DNA of 64,000 nt from Candidatus Pantoea haifensis (GCA_018842655.1 JAGTWN010000004.1:3100001-3164000); one strand, 5' to 3'. Shown: positions 44,977 to 55,928, numbered from the stretch's first letter. Notes: generated by a model from the sequence alone, not told the origin. A program made the numbers and translations.

Positions 44977-45585
44977 TTTTAGAAACCTGCTTCTCTGAAG
45001 CAGGTTTTTTTCGCCTGTAGTAAAAGGATGAGGACCTCCGAAGGAGGTTTGAGCCGAGCGTAGCGAGACAACGTTGCTTCAGCAACGGCCCGCAGGGCGC
45101 TTCTCTCAGAGAAGCGTCATCCTCTCTCGCCGACCATTTTAGAAACCTGCTTCTCTGAAGCAGGTTTTTTTCGTCTGTAGTAAAAGGATGAGAACCTCCG
45201 AAGGAGGTTTGAGCCGAGCGTAGCGAGACAACGTTGCTTCAGCAACGGCCCGCAGGGCGCTTCTCGCAGAGAAGCGTCATCCTCTCTCGCCGACCATTTT
45301 AGAAACCTGCTTCTCTGAAGCAGGTTTTTTTCGCCTGTAGTAAAAAGGATGAGGACCTCCGAAGGAGGTTTGAGCCGAGCGTAGCGAGACAACGTTGCTT
45401 CAGCAACGGCCCGCAGGGCGCTTCTCGCAGAGAAGCGTCATCCTCTCTCGCCGACCATTTTAGAAACCTGCTTCTCTGAAGCAGGTTTTTTTTCGCCTGT
45501 AGTAAAAGGATGAGAACCTCCGAAGGAGGTTTGAGCCGAGCGTAGCGAGACAACGTTGCTTCAGCAACGGCCCGCAGGGCGCTTC
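44961..45585 (+). repeat. Tandem 160-bp repeats carrying the 3' end of proM
   Basis: Copies begin at 44961, 45121, 45281 and 45442 (period 160, 160, 161); the last stops matching at 45585. Each unit holds the final 16 bases of tRNA-Pro including CCA, then a terminator hairpin (AAACCTGCTTC/GAAGCAGGTTT plus T-run). Small dyads follow: CCTCC/GGAGG, CGTTGC/GCAACG and CGCTTCTC/GAGAAGCG. Copies differ at only a few bases, mostly G/A alternation and run length. The design recalls the rtT repeats behind E. coli tyrT. Antisense open frames across it are only the repeat read in three phases. Confidence 0.93.
44983..45011 (+). terminator. tRNA operon terminator (first of four copies)
   Basis: Perfect 11-base arms AAACCTGCTTC and GAAGCAGGTTT with a TCT loop and a T-run, starting six bases after the tRNA-Pro CCA. 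The same hairpin recurs in each tandem unit. Confidence 0.9.
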
Positions 45586-45591
45586 GCTGGC

Positions 45592-45731
45592 TGCGGCCTC
45601 GATCTCATCGCGATGTTTCCTCATCTAACGGGCTTTTTGCCCGCCTGCATATGCCATAGACAACTTATTAAATTCTGCAGTAATCGCCTGGAAGACAGCT
45701 TATCTGTTTTCAGCAACGCGAATTCAGCGGG
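45592..45731. other. Spacer between proM repeats and glmZ control region
   Basis: No gene or clear signal is visible. A GGGC-TTTTT-GCCC hairpin near 45630 has its T-run in the loop and is not a terminator. Confidence 0.4.
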
Positions 45732-45749
45732 TGTCGTTAATATGAGACG
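45732..45749 (+). promoter_or_regulatory. GlrR-type site 1 (TGTC-N10-GACG)
   Basis: Matches the GlrR activator consensus TGTC-N10-GACA with one mismatch. It lies about 225 bases upstream of the glmZ transcription start. Confidence 0.6.
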
Positions 45750-45794
45750 AATAAGCCGTTGATTTAGAAATTATTGAGGTGGATTTTCACAGGT

Positions 45795-45812
45795 TGTCGC
45801 TTAATCGAGACA
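45795..45812 (+). promoter_or_regulatory. GlrR site 2 (TGTC-N10-GACA)
   Basis: Perfect match to the GlrR consensus, about 160 bases upstream of the glmZ start, at enhancer distance. Confidence 0.82.
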
Positions 45813-45825
45813 GAAGGGACCTTGT

Positions 45826-45843
45826 TGTCGCTTTAAGAAGACA
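45826..45843 (+). promoter_or_regulatory. GlrR site 3 (TGTC-N10-GACA)
   Basis: Second perfect consensus match, 31 bases (about three helical turns) after site 2. Both therefore face the same side of the DNA. Confidence 0.82.
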
Positions 45844-45927
45844 GTTTTTACAAGCAACAGGCTGTTGATTAAGGCGTAATCGTTATAACTAACGGATAAA
45901 TAAGCAGTTTGCAGAAGTAATGACTTT

Positions 45928-45949
45928 TTGGCACGCTTTATGCAATAAT
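45928..45949 (+). promoter_or_regulatory. Sigma-54 promoter of glmZ with overlapping -10-like element
   Basis: TTGGCACGCTTTATGCA contains the -24 GG and -12 GC of a sigma-54 promoter at the right spacing. The start at 45956 is 13 bases past the -12 GC. AATAAT at 45944-45949 could serve as a sigma-70 -10 box, as in the overlapping promoters described for glmY. Confidence 0.85.
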
Positions 45950-45955
45950 TCAGAT

Positions 45956-46155
45956 GTAGATGCTCATTCCACCCATTATGTTTGCTGATGCGACATAAAC
46001 CTGGGAATGACGCAGAGCCAATTTTGGGTACCTGTTGTCTGACCTGCCTGTATCGCGCAAGCTTTACAAGACCAACAGACACTACGTTGAGTCGGGTACC
46101 TTCCAGTTGTCTTACCGACCTGATCTTACACCTGCTTCTGGCAGGTGTTTTTTTA
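45956..46155 (+). ncRNA. glmZ: Small regulatory RNA GlmZ
   Basis: About 200 bases. The 5' end GTAGATGCTCATTCC, the block GGAATGACGCAGAGCC and the later ACTACGTTGAGTC are shared with enterobacterial GlmZ. The RNA ends in a terminator. It lies between proM and hemY, as in E. coli. GlmZ with Hfq base-pairs with glmS mRNA and activates glucosamine-6-phosphate synthase translation; it is inactivated by RapZ-guided RNase E cleavage. Confidence 0.92.
46128..46155 (+). terminator. glmZ terminator
   Basis: Arms ACACCTGC (46128-46135) and GCAGGTGT (46141-46148) with a 5-base loop, followed by seven or eight T. Confidence 0.92.
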
Positions 46156-46179
46156 TCTGCTGTTTATCCCGTGACAGGC

Positions 46180-46202
46180 AAAAAAAGCCGGGCGAACCCG
46201 GC
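46180..46202 (-). terminator. hemCDXY operon terminator
   Basis: On the minus strand GCCGGG-TTCG-CCCGGC is followed by seven T, a classic tetraloop terminator. It lies eight bases after the hemY stop and faces the glmZ terminator. Confidence 0.93.
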
Positions 46203-46210
46203 AGAGATAA

Positions 46211-47406
46211 TCAGACGTTGGGATTATTTTTCAACGTAAGCAGTAAACCTTCGCGACGCATTTTTGCGGCCTCTTCCGGACGATGCAATCGATCATAAGC
46301 ATCAGCCAGCCAGGCATAATCAAATGCATCAGGACGCTGCGCCAGCGCCTGTTGCAGTGCATCGGCGGCCTGCTGCCACTCACCATGACGCATCAGCAAC
46401 TGACCCAGCGTACTGTGCAGCAGCGGCGTTGCGCCATGCTGTTTAATCTGCTGGCGTAACGCTTTTTCCAGGGCTTCCGGATTTCCGCTTTTGATACGCG
46501 GCATCAGCAATACCAGGCGATCGTCGTAATGGCGCTTCAGGCCGTCCAGCACAATTTCTTGTGCAGTATCATGGTCATTACACTCGATGAGATGATCTGC
46601 CATCGCCACCTGTAACGCCGTCTCCTGGCGTGTTTTACGACTTAAATCACTCCACCAACGCTTCAGACCGTCACTTCCCTGGTCCGCCATGGCCTGGTTC
46701 ATCAAACCGAGCCAGGCCTGCTGTTGCAGTGCAGAACGTTGCTCTTCACTGCATACCTGCGCTTTCTGCATTGCAGGTAAAATATCCAGCAATGCCCCCA
46801 GGCCCCGGTGCGGATGTAAGCTTGTTCAGCAAGACGCAGCACTTCCGGATGCCGCGGCGCGACTTCCAGCAAGCGATCAATGCTGTGGCGAGCCGCATGA
46901 TCTTCATTACGTGCTAACTGAATGCGCGCGCGAGTGATTTCCACAGGGATCATCTCTTTATCCGACAGTTCAGACGCGCGCTCCAAATGCTGATTCGCAC
47001 GGATTTCATCGCCGCGTTGTTGGGCCGCTTCTGCTGCCAGCAGATAATTTGCGACCGGCACATCAGCGTGATCGGCATCCTTAGAGAGCAGCTTTTCTAC
47101 CTGCTTATGGTCGCCTTCAGCCAGCTTCATCAATGCCGACTGGGTGTGGCGTTGTGCACGACGACGCTTGCGGCCAGTAAACCAGCCACGGGTGCGGGCG
47201 CCTGTGCGGAACAGGCGGCGCAGCAGCCATTCCACGGCCAAAATAATCAACAGGCTGATAATCAAAATGATAACCAGGCCCGTCACGCTGGTTTCAATAT
47301 TCCAGTTGTCGGTTTGGATCAGGACGTAGCCCTGGTGACCTGCGATCATCGGTCCGAGGGCAATGCCCGCAATCAGCAGTACAAAAAGAATAAATACCTT
47401 GAGCAT
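46211..47406 (-). CDS. hemY: HemY, inner-membrane TPR protein of the hem operon (frameshift at 46796-46800)
   Basis: 398 residues after correction, the E. coli length. Two N-terminal transmembrane helices (about residues 2-20 and 42-62) are followed by TPR-type helices (ANYLLAAEAAQQRGD, RHPEVLRLAEQAYIRTGAW, DAFDYAWLADAYDRL). Linked to protohaem metabolism by operon position; it is not a protoporphyrinogen oxidase like Bacillus HemY. A C5 run on the plus strand has lost one base; G5 to G6 joins YIRTGAWG to ALLDILPAMQKA. Confidence 0.94.
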
Positions 47407-47408
47407 GC

Positions 47409-48548
47409 TTAGCCTCCCTGCTGATTAGGATTAGCAGCAACAGAAGGTTGGGCGAGCAGGTTGCGTACGCGCGTTTGCATCAACTGTTCCAGCAAAGGCT
47501 GACTGTCGAGGCTTTCTGGCAGATCCATATTAATACTCTGCTGGCTTAGCTCATCCAACTGCGCAAGGAACGCTTTTGTTGCCGCATCGTTGGTGTCATA
47601 CCAGGCGCGGACCCAACTGGAAACGGTATCGATGGATTGTTTATAAATCTCATCCTGATGACGCGGCACGGCCTGGGCAGCAATCAGCAGGCGTGAACGA
47701 ATATTTTCGCGCAGATACACATCCTGATTAGGGGCCAGCAACGGCTGAGCGGTATTATCGCGGCGACGGATGGTAATGAAATCATCCATGAAATTGTGCC
47801 AGCTTTTCACCAGGTTTTGACGCCATTCGCGTACCGAGCTGGAGAGTTCGCCACCGTCGCTGTCCATCGGTGCATCATCACTGTCATTGTCAGCCAGACG
47901 TAAATTGTCTACACCGTTCGACAGCTGATTCAGCTTGAGGATGATCCCGTCATAGTCGATCTGGCTGACTCCTGACAGCGTACCGATATCCTGTGTCAAC
48001 GCACGACGCACATTCATCACGCTCGGATCATTCATGTCAGCCAGGCTGGCATCTGCACTTTTCAACAGTGCAGCCGCCGTGGTGACATCCTGATCGCTCC
48101 ACAGTTTGCGGCCCGCCAGTTTTACCAGGTAATCTGCCTGCGCCAACAGCCAGCTACGGAGGTCATTACCGGAGATTACTGCCATTTTTTCACGCAGCGT
48201 TTCCAGTTCTTTGGCGGTGTTCGCCTGCTGCGTCTGTGCGGTCTGCAGCGCGCTTTCGGCGCTGGTAAGTTGCTGAGTTAACTGCTGCTTATCATTACTG
48301 GCCTGCTGTTGCAGGGCGCTTAACTGTTCGCTCAGGTTCTGATTAGTTTGTGCCTGTAAATCAGCCTGATGTTTCCCATTGAGGTATAAACCGGCACCTA
48401 CCGCCAGCGCGATAACTATCGCCACCGCACCCAGCACCATGCCACCGTTTTTATTGTTACGCGGTGATTGATTGCTGGAGGAAGGAGAGTGATCAACCGC
48501 TGGGGTGGTTTCTTCAACCATGGCGGAGGAGTCTTTTTGTTCCGTCAT
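47409..48548 (-). CDS. hemX: HemX, membrane-anchored coiled-coil protein
   Basis: 379 residues from ATG 48548 ([15 protein letters not shown]); a GTG three codons upstream is possible. A Ser/Asn-rich cytoplasmic N-terminus is followed by one transmembrane helix (about residues 37-57). Then come a Gln-rich coiled coil (about 65-125) and a helical periplasmic domain ([32 protein letters not shown]). Annotated by tradition as uroporphyrinogen-III methyltransferase-like, but no such catalytic motif is visible. Two bases before hemY. Confidence 0.94.
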   Translation of the reverse strand: MTEQKDSSAMVEETTPAVDHSPSSSNQSPRNNKNGGMVLGAVAIVIALAVGAGLYLNGKHQADLQAQTNQNLSEQLSALQQQASNDKQQLTQQLTSAESALQTAQTQQANTAKELETLREKMAVISGNDLRSWLLAQADYLVKLAGRKLWSDQDVTTAAALLKSADASLADMNDPSVMNVRRALTQDIGTLSGVSQIDYDGIILKLNQLSNGVDNLRLADNDSDDAPMDSDGGELSSSVREWRQNLVKSWHNFMDDFITIRRRDNTAQPLLAPNQDVYLRENIRSRLLIAAQAVPRHQDEIYKQSIDTVSSWVRAWYDTNDAATKAFLAQLDELSQQSINMDLPESLDSQPLLEQLMQTRVRNLLAQPSVAANPNQQGG

Positions 48549-48572
48549 ATGTGGCACATCCCATTGTTAAGT

Positions 48573-49313
48573 TCAGCGTAACGCGCGCAACAGCGCGTCG
48601 TTATCGGCACCATCGGCTACCTGAATATCCTGCCAACCCAAATTCGCAGCCAGGGTAGCCAAACGTTCACTGACGACCAACAGTCGACAGGTAAGCAACC
48701 ATTCCTCGCGGTCAATTGCGGGGAACAGCGAAAAAAGCTGCTGTAACATTTCGCCGCTGGTCACCACTAAGGTGGTAATCCCGCGTTCGCGCCAGCGTTT
48801 ACCTTCAATTGCGCCGTCATAATGCTTCTGACAGCGTTGATAACATTCGCTAAATGTGACTTCAGCACCACGACGACGCAGCGTTTCAGCCAGCAATTCG
48901 CGCCCGTGATTCCCTCGCAGGATCAGGGCGCGCTTATGCGCGACCTGCTGCAGCGCATTCAGCTGGATTAATTCTTCACTGGTTTCCTGCGCGTATGGAT
49001 AAGTAACGTGCAGGCCACTGATGGTATGAAACGCCAACGCGGTGCTACGACCAATTGCATAATAGTCTACGTCGACGGGCCATGCTGCGCCTGCATGCTG
49101 CATGGCGGGATGCGCAAAATGAATAACCTGCTGTGACAGCATAAAAACCAGATCGCCGGGACGTAAAGCCGCCAACTGCTGTGGCAAGCGATCGCGATCG
49201 CCACCCGGCGCGAATTCTATCAGCGGCAGGCTCCACGCCTGCTTACCCAGTGCCTGAAGTCGTGTGACTAACTCTGCGGCAGCGGGTTCCGGGCGGGTCA
49301 CCAGAATGGTCAT
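48573..49313 (-). CDS. hemD: Uroporphyrinogen-III synthase HemD
   Basis: 246 residues, E. coli length. Cyclises hydroxymethylbilane with inversion of ring D. The sequence begins [19 protein letters not shown], and has the loop [20 protein letters not shown] and the [10 protein letters not shown] block. It overlaps the hemC stop by four bases. Intact. Confidence 0.95.
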   Translation of the reverse strand: MTILVTRPEPAAAELVTRLQALGKQAWSLPLIEFAPGGDRDRLPQQLAALRPGDLVFMLSQQVIHFAHPAMQHAGAAWPVDVDYYAIGRSTALAFHTISGLHVTYPYAQETSEELIQLNALQQVAHKRALILRGNHGRELLAETLRRRGAEVTFSECYQRCQKHYDGAIEGKRWRERGITTLVVTSGEMLQQLFSLFPAIDREEWLLTCRLLVVSERLATLAANLGWQDIQVADGADNDALLRALR

Positions 49314-50250
49314 GCAGGCGGTTGCCCCTGATAAACATCTTGCAGAATTTTACGTGCGCCGCCGTTTAGCAGCTCTTCCGCCAGTGAAACGCCCATCTGC
49401 TCAGCCTGATCGCGTGGACCACGGCGTTCACCGCTGACGATGACGCTGCCGTCAGGCGCACCAACCAAACCACGCAGCCACAGCTGATCGTTTTCTAATA
49501 CGGCAAAACTGCCAATCGGCACCTGACAACCGCCTTCAAGACGGGTATTCATTGCGCGTTCCGCTTTGACACACACAGCGGTATCGTCGTGATTCAGCGC
49601 CTGCAATAAACCGATCAGCGTGCTGTCATCAAGGCGGCATTCAATACCTACCGCGCCCTGGCCGACGGCAGGTAACGAAACTTCAGCCGGTAACGGCTGA
49701 CGTATGCGATCTTCCAGGCCTAAACGCTTTAATCCTGCCGCTGCGAGAATGATGGCATCATATTCACCGGCATCCAGCTTGCTCAGGCGTGTTCCTACAT
49801 TGCCGCGCAGGGTTTTGATGATTAAATCAGGGCGGCGTGCGCTGATTTGACACTGACGACGCAGGCTTGATGTGCCAACAATCGCGCCCTGTGGCAGCTC
49901 ATCAATCGAAGCATAATGATGAGATACAAACGCATCGCGTGGATCTTCGCGTTCGCAGATGGTTACCAGCCCCAGACCTTCGGGAAAATCTACCGGCACA
50001 TCTTTCATTGAATGCACCGCCAGATCGGCACGATTTTCCAGCATTGCCAGTTCGAGTTCTTTTACGAACAGGCCTTTGCCCCCACCTTAGCCAGCGGCGT
50101 ATCAAGAATGATGTCACCTTTTGTGACCATCGGAACCAGCTCAACACGTAAGCCAGGATAGGCGCTCATGAGGCGCTGCTGTACATATTGTGCCTGCCAC
50201 AAAGCGAGCGGGCTTTGTCTTGTAGCAATTCTGAAAATTTTGTCTAACAT
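49310..50250 (-). CDS. hemC: Porphobilinogen deaminase HemC (frameshift at 50079-50083)
   Basis: 313 residues after correction, E. coli length, from ATG 50250 ([19 protein letters not shown]). Polymerises four porphobilinogens into hydroxymethylbilane. Conserved: [43 protein letters not shown] and the dipyrromethane-attachment Cys in [11 protein letters not shown] plus-strand C5 run lost one base between LAKVGG and KGLF. Haem synthesis needs this enzyme, so the break is an error. Confidence 0.95.
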
Positions 50251-50565
50251 GCTGTTAACCATTTTGATCGTTCACTGAATATCCTATCATCGTTAGGGGA
50301 ATGCTGTCAGTTTCAACGAATTGAAAACGGCTGGCACTCGGATTTGGCCCGTTTTTTATTGGGTTAAGGTGTAAGTCAGAGTCCGAAAAGGCGGGAAGCC
50401 AATCAGAACGTGCTAAACTGTTAAGTAGCGCAACTTTCTTTACGGTCAATCTTTCGAGTGATAGATTGATCACGTTTCCTGCAAAAATCTGCACGATATC
50501 TTTATTATTAAGCGGCAGATTTGGAAACAGGGTGCTTAAACACTAGGACAATCAGGCGAAACGTC
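50251..50565. promoter_or_regulatory. Divergent hemC / cyaA control region
   Basis: 315 bases with promoters for both directions. A CRP-like site at 50459-50474 is the only individual signal I can defend. The rest shows no gene. Confidence 0.55.
50459..50474 (+). promoter_or_regulatory. CRP site in the cyaA promoter
   Basis: TGATA-GATTGA-TCACG, with one strong half site, aligns with the known CRP site of E. coli cyaA (TGTTA-AATTGA-TCACG). There CRP-cAMP represses the main cyaA promoter. Confidence 0.65.
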
Positions 50566-53123
50566 TTGTACCTCTACATTGAGACACTGAAACAGAGACT
50601 GGATGCCATCAACCAGCTACGTATCGATCGTGCGCTGGCTGCCATGGGACCCGCTTTCCAGCGCGTCTATAGTCTGCTGCCAACCTTATTACATTATCAA
50701 CATCCGCTGATGCCGGGTTACCTTGAGGGTAACGTTCCACATGGCATCAGCTTCTTCACGCCTGATGAAAATCAGCATCGGCTACTGGCTGATTTGACCA
50801 GCGATGATGATCTGACTCAGGCCGATGCGCCCAAAGGCGAAATGCCGATTATCGGCATTTACTCAATGGGCAGCACTTCCTCTGTAGGCCAGAACAGCGT
50901 GTCAGATCTCGACATCTGGGTGTGCCATCAGTCCTGGCTTGATAATGAAGAACGCCTCAATCTCCAGCGAAAATGCACGCTTTTGCAAAAGTGGTGCGTG
51001 TCGATGGGCGTTGAAGTCAGCTTCTTTCTTATTGATGAAAACCGCTTCCGTCATAACGAAAGCGGCAATCTCGGTGGTGAAGATTGCGGTTCTACCCAAC
51101 ATATTTTGTTGCTGGACGAATTTTATCGCACGGCGGTGCGCATGGCAGGCAAACGTATTCTGTGGAATATGGTGCCGGGTGAAGAAGAACACCATTACGA
51201 TGATTACGTCATGTCGTTGTATGCCAAAGGTGTGCTGACGCCAAACGAATGGCTTGATTTAGGTGGCCTCGGCACGCTGTCGGCTGAAGAGTATTTCGGC
51301 GCCAGCCTGTGGCAGCTCTATAAAAGTATCGATTCGCCCTACAAAGCCGTATTGAAAACCCTGCTGCTGGAAGCGTATAGCTGGGAATACCCCAATACGC
51401 AGCTACTGGCGATGGATATCAAACAACGTCTGCACGACGGTGAAATCGTCTGTTTTGGCCTTGATCCTTATTGCATGATGCTGGAGCGCGTCACGCACTA
51501 TTTGACCAGCGTTGACGATCAGGCGCGGCTCGATTTGGTGCGCCGCTGCTTCTATCTCAAAGTGTGTGAAAAACTCACCAGTGAAGAGCACTATCATCGT
51601 TCAGGCTGGCGACGTGAAATTCTGTCGCAGCTGGTCAGAGAGTGGGGCTGGGACGACGAAAAATTAGCGATTCTTGATAACCGTGCGGAATGGAAAATCG
51701 AGCGCGTGCGCGAAGCGCATAACGAATTGTTAGATGCGATGATGCAGAGCTATCGCAACCTGATCCGTTTTGCCCGCCGTAACAATTTAAGTGTCAGCGC
51801 GAGTCCGCAGGATATTGGCGTGCTGACACGTAAATTGTACGCCGCATTTGAAGCCCTGCCGGGTAAAGTCACACTGGTGAATCCTCAAATTTCACCCGAT
51901 TTGTCAGAAGACAATCTGACCTTTATTCACGTGCCACCGGGCCGCGCCAATCGTTCTGGCTGGTATCTGTATAATCAGTCACCCGACATGAGCTCGATTA
52001 TTAGCCATCAGCCGCTGGAATATAACCGCTACCTGAACAAGCTGGTGGCATGGGCCTGGTTTAACGGCTTACTGACCAGCAAGACCCGTTTGCACATAAA
52101 AGGTAATGAGCTGTGTGATCTGGCACGTTTGCAGGAGCTGGTGAGTGATGTTTCCAGCCATTTCCCGTTGCGCTTGCCTGCACCTACGCCAAAAGCACTT
52201 TACAGCCCGTGTGAAATCCGTCACCTGGCGATTATCGTCAATCTGGAGCACGATCCGACTTCGGCGTTCCGTAATCAGGTGGTGCATTTTGATTTTCGTA
52301 AGCTGGATGTGTTTAGCTTCGGTCAACAGCAGCAATGCCTGATCGGCAGTATCGATCTGCTCTATCGCAATTCGTGGAATGAAGTACGCACGCTGCATTT
52401 CAGCGGCGAGCAGGCGATGATTGAAGGATTAAAAACCATTCTGGGAAAAATGCATCAGGATGCTGCGCCGCCAGATACGGTTGAAGTTTTCTGTTACAGC
52501 CAGCACCTGCGTGGTCTGATCCGTACCCGCGTGCAGCAACTGGTGTCTGAATGTATCGAGCTGCGTCTGTCGAGCACACGTCAGGAGCCGGGACGCTTCA
52601 AAGCGTTGCGTATGGCAGGCGAGACGTGGGGCTTGTTCTTTGAACGCATGAGCGTGTCGGTACAAAAACTGGAAAACGCCGTCGAATTTTATGGCGCGAT
52701 CTCCAACAATAAGCTGCATGGCTTATCAATCAAAGTTGAAACGAACCAGACGCCGTTGCCGTCAGTGGTAAACGCCTACGCGAGTGAAGGCATCATCCAG
52801 TTCTTTTTGAAGACACGACCGACGAGCGTGGCTTTAATATTTATATTCTGGATGAGACTAACCGGGTTGAGGTTTATCACCATTGCGAAGGAAGCAAAGA
52901 GGAGTTGGTACGCGACGTCAGTCGTTTCTACTCCTCTTCGCACGATCGCTTTACCTACGGCTCCAGTTTTATCAACTTTAACCTGCCGCAGTTTTATCAA
53001 ATTGTGAACACGGGCGAGCGTTTCCAGGTGATTCCGTTCCGGAGTCAAACCCTGACGCAGTTGTGCGCATCCCAACCCGATAACGACCACGGCAATTATC
53101 AGCCACGTTATCAGATGCATTGA
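50566..53123 (+). CDS. cyaA: Class I adenylate cyclase CyaA (frameshift at 52804-52808)
   Basis: About 852 residues after correction. Start is TTG at 50566 ([19 protein letters not shown]), the rare start also used in E. coli, behind AGGCGAAACG. The N-terminal catalytic domain has GSTSSVGQ and [13 protein letters not shown]; the C-terminal part regulates activity through the PTS. A T5 run has lost one T; restored, EGIIQFF continues [15 protein letters not shown]. The last ~28 residues ([17 protein letters not shown]...) differ from the E. coli tail. Confidence 0.95.
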
Positions 53124-53270
53124 TTTTGGCAGGCCGTGCGTGGTAAACGCCCGGCCGCCATCTTTGCTGCTTGTCACAACGCTCACGCTATTTGCGGGCA
53201 TTTCCTGTTGCTTTTCCAACTTCAACTGCGATGATAAGCATCCAGGTAAAGGACACGAAGAGCATAAAGA

Positions 53271-53474
53271 ATGAAGAAAGTAATTAGCCTGTTGGGGCTC
53301 GCCCTGGTGTTAACAAGCCTTGCAGGCTGTGGGTTGAAAGGACCGCTTTACTTCCCGCCACAGGATCAGCCCAAAAGCCAGAAAACGCCCACTGAGACGC
53401 AAAAAACAGAAGCCTCCAAAGCGGATGTAGGCGGATTGGTCACAGGCGATTCAGGCAGCACCCAAGCGAACTAA
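53271..53474 (+). CDS. lptM: LPS-assembly lipoprotein LptM (YifL)
   Basis: 67 residues. A lipoprotein signal peptide ends in the lipobox LAGC; mature Cys is followed by [10 protein letters not shown], the conserved part. LptM supports maturation of the LptD/E translocon at the outer membrane. The tail is Lys/Thr/Gln-rich and variable. cyaY, which normally lies between cyaA and lptM on the other strand, is missing here. Confidence 0.93.
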
Positions 53475-53502
53475 CACAATGGCGCATTCGGCGGAGCAAA
53501 AA

Positions 53503-54326
53503 ATGCAGTTCTCCAAAATGCACGGCCTCGGCAACGACTTCATGGTTGTGGACGCCGTCACGCAAAATGTCTTTTTTCGCCTGAACTGATTCGCCGTCTG
53601 GCCGATCGTCATTTGGGTATCGGCTTTGATCAGTTGCTCATCGTCGAGCCGCCTTACGATCCCGATCTCGATTTTCACTATCGAATATTCAATGCCGACG
53701 GGAGTGAAGTGTCGCAGTGCGGCAATGGCGCGCGCTGTTTTGCCCGCTTTGTTCAACTGAAAGGGTTGACCAACAAAAGCGACATTCGCGTCAGCACTCA
53801 GGCGGGCCGCATGGTATTAAGCGTCACGCCTGACGATCTGGTGCGCGTCAACATGGGCGAGCCTGACTTTGAGCCACAGCAGGTGCCGTTCCGCGCCAAC
53901 AAAGCAGAAAATCTTTATCTGCTGCGCGTCGCGGAACAAACCGTGATGTTTGGTGCGGTGTCGATGGGCAATCCGCACTGTGTGATTCAGGTTGAAAGCG
54001 TAAAAACGGCACAGGTTGAGATACTCGGCCCGATTCTTGAAAGCCATGAACGCTTTCCGGAGCGCGTTAACGTCGGGTTTATGGAAGTGGTTAATCCTGA
54101 GCACGTTCGACTGCGCGTTTATGAACGCGGCGCAGGTGAAACTCAGGCCTGTGGCAGCGGCGCCTGTGCCGCTGTCGCTTGTGGCATTCAGCAAGGTATT
54201 TTGGCAGCCAAAGTGCGTGTTGATCTGCCTGGCGGTACGCTGCATATTGCCTGGAAAGGGCCGGGTCAGCCGCTGTTTATGACCGGCCCAGCCACACACG
54301 TCTACGATGGGTTTATTCATCTATGA
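53503..54326 (+). CDS. dapF: Diaminopimelate epimerase DapF (frameshift at 53572-53577)
   Basis: 274 residues after correction, E. coli length, from ATG 53503 ([19 protein letters not shown]). Interconverts LL- and meso-diaminopimelate for lysine and peptidoglycan. The two catalytic cysteines lie in SQCGNGARC and [11 protein letters not shown]6 run has lost one T; restored, NVFF continues [16 protein letters not shown]. Essential, so the break is an error. Confidence 0.96.
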
Positions 54327-55027
54327 AAAATATCGAAGAGCAGGCCGATAACACGGTTCTGCTGGACGATCAGGCCGTTACTGATTATCTGCGGCAAAAT
54401 CCCGATTTCTTTATCCGCAACGCTCGCCAGGTAGAACAAATGGCAGTGCCGCATCCGGTGCGTGGTAGCGTATCGCTGGTGGAATGGCATATGGCGCGCC
54501 AGCGCAATCATATTCAGCAGCTGGAAGAAGAGATCACGCTGCTGATGGAGCAGGCGACCAACAATCATCAGCTGTTTGATCGTTTGCTGTCGCTGCAAAG
54601 CCATTTAGCCGCGGCCGACTCGCTGCAGGAAATGTTGAATCGCCTGCATCGCTGGGCGCGTGAGTTGGGTTTAGCGGGCGCCAATATTCGTCTGTTTAGT
54701 GATAAATGGCAGCTCGGCGCGCCTTCTGACTTTATTCAGCTTGGCCTGTCTCGTCAGGCATTTGAGCCGTTACGCATTCAGCGTTTCGGTAACGAACAAC
54801 ATTACCTTGGCAATATCAATGGCCCGGAGCTGCTGCTGCTGCTGCCGCAAGCTAAAGCGATTGGATCGGTTGCCATGTCGCTGATGGGCGAAGGCGGTGA
54901 TTTAGGCGTGCTGATTTTTAGCAGCCGCGACAGCCAGCATTATCAGTCCGGTATGGGAACATTATTGCTGCAGCATTTATCGCAGATGATGCCCGACTTG
55001 CTAACGCGCTGGGTAGAACGCGCATGA
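54323..55027 (+). CDS. yigA: DUF484 family protein YigA
   Basis: 234 residues (E. coli 235). The N-terminal segment [18 protein letters not shown] and the helix [25 protein letters not shown] (coiled coil) are typical. The rest is a GAF-like domain. Function is unknown. It shares four-base overlaps with dapF and xerC, so it is part of that operon. Confidence 0.93.
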   Translation: MKNIEEQADNTVLLDDQAVTDYLRQNPDFFIRNARQVEQMAVPHPVRGSVSLVEWHMARQRNHIQQLEEEITLLMEQATNNHQLFDRLLSLQSHLAAADSLQEMLNRLHRWARELGLAGANIRLFSDKWQLGAPSDFIQLGLSRQAFEPLRIQRFGNEQHYLGNINGPELLLLLPQAKAIGSVAMSLMGEGGDLGVLIFSSRDSQHYQSGMGTLLLQHLSQMMPDLLTRWVERA

Positions 55028-55928
55028 GCAGTCCGCTGCAGGATGCTGTCGATGGTTTTTTGCGCTATCTGAAAGTCGAGCGCCAGCTCAGCCCGTTGAC
55101 GCAAAGTAACTATGCGCGGCAGCTTGCGGCGCTGGTAGCCATCGCAGATGAGATGAAAATCACAGCCTGGGCGCAGCTGGAACCGGCTCAGGTACGCAGT
55201 ATGGCGGCGCGCAGTCGCCGTACTGGTCTGTCGGCCAGCAGTCTCGCGCTGCGTCTCTCTGCATTGCGCAGTTTTCTTGACTGGCAGGTCAGCCAGGGCA
55301 TGTTGAGCGCCAATCCGGCTAAAGGCATTGCAACCCCGCGTAAAGCACGGCATTTACCCAAAAATATTGATGTTGATGAAGTTAATCAACTGCTGGAAAT
55401 CAACCTCGACGATCCGCTGGCGGTACGTGACCGCGCTATGCTCGAAGTGATGTATGGCGGTGGTTTGCGTCTCTCCGAACTGGTGAATATGGATTGCCGC
55501 CACGTCGATCTGGCGTCGGGGAAGTGTGGGTAATGGGTAAAGGCAGCAAAGAGCGCCGCGTACCGATTGGTCGTACTGCCGTCACCTGGCTCGAACACTG
55601 GCTACCGCTGCGCGCCAGTTTTAACAGCGAGACTGATGCCCTGTTTTTATCTTCTCGTGGGCAGCGCATTTCGGCGCGCAATGTACAAAAGCGTTTTGCC
55701 GAATGGGGTATCAGGCAGGGCGTGGCCAGCCATATCCATCCACATAAATTGCGCCACTCTTTCGCGACCCATTTACTGGAATCGAGTGGTGACCTGCGTG
55801 CAGTGCAGGAGTTGCTCGGCCACGCTAACCTGGCAACCACACAAATTTATACCCATCTCGACTTCCAACATCTGGCTTCGGTGTATGATGCTGCGCATCC
55901 CCGCGCCAAACGAGGAAAGAAAGAATGA
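55024..55928 (+). CDS. xerC: Site-specific tyrosine recombinase XerC (frameshift at 55518-55521)
   Basis: About 301 residues after correction. Acts with XerD at dif to resolve chromosome dimers. Catalytic residues: Arg in GGGLRLSEL, Lys in MGKGSKERR, His and Arg in [11 protein letters not shown], His in [10 protein letters not shown] and Tyr in IYTHLD. A G4 run should be G5, joining LASGE to VWVMGKGS. Overlaps yigA and yigB by four bases each. Confidence 0.96.

Noticed and set aside
45117-45553. Overlapping minus-strand frames of 84-91 residues that begin [13 protein letters not shown]
   Set aside because: They are the 160-bp proM repeat unit read in different phases, identical between copies because the DNA is repeated, and they run through terminators.
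49867-50151. Frames antisense to hemC
   Set aside because: They are complements of the conserved hemC coding sequence and have no independent support.
52776-53225. 149-residue minus-strand frame with a hydrophobic helix at the cyaY position
   Set aside because: It is mostly antisense to the conserved cyaA C-terminus, has no frataxin features, and its helix is the complement of the divergent cyaA tail.
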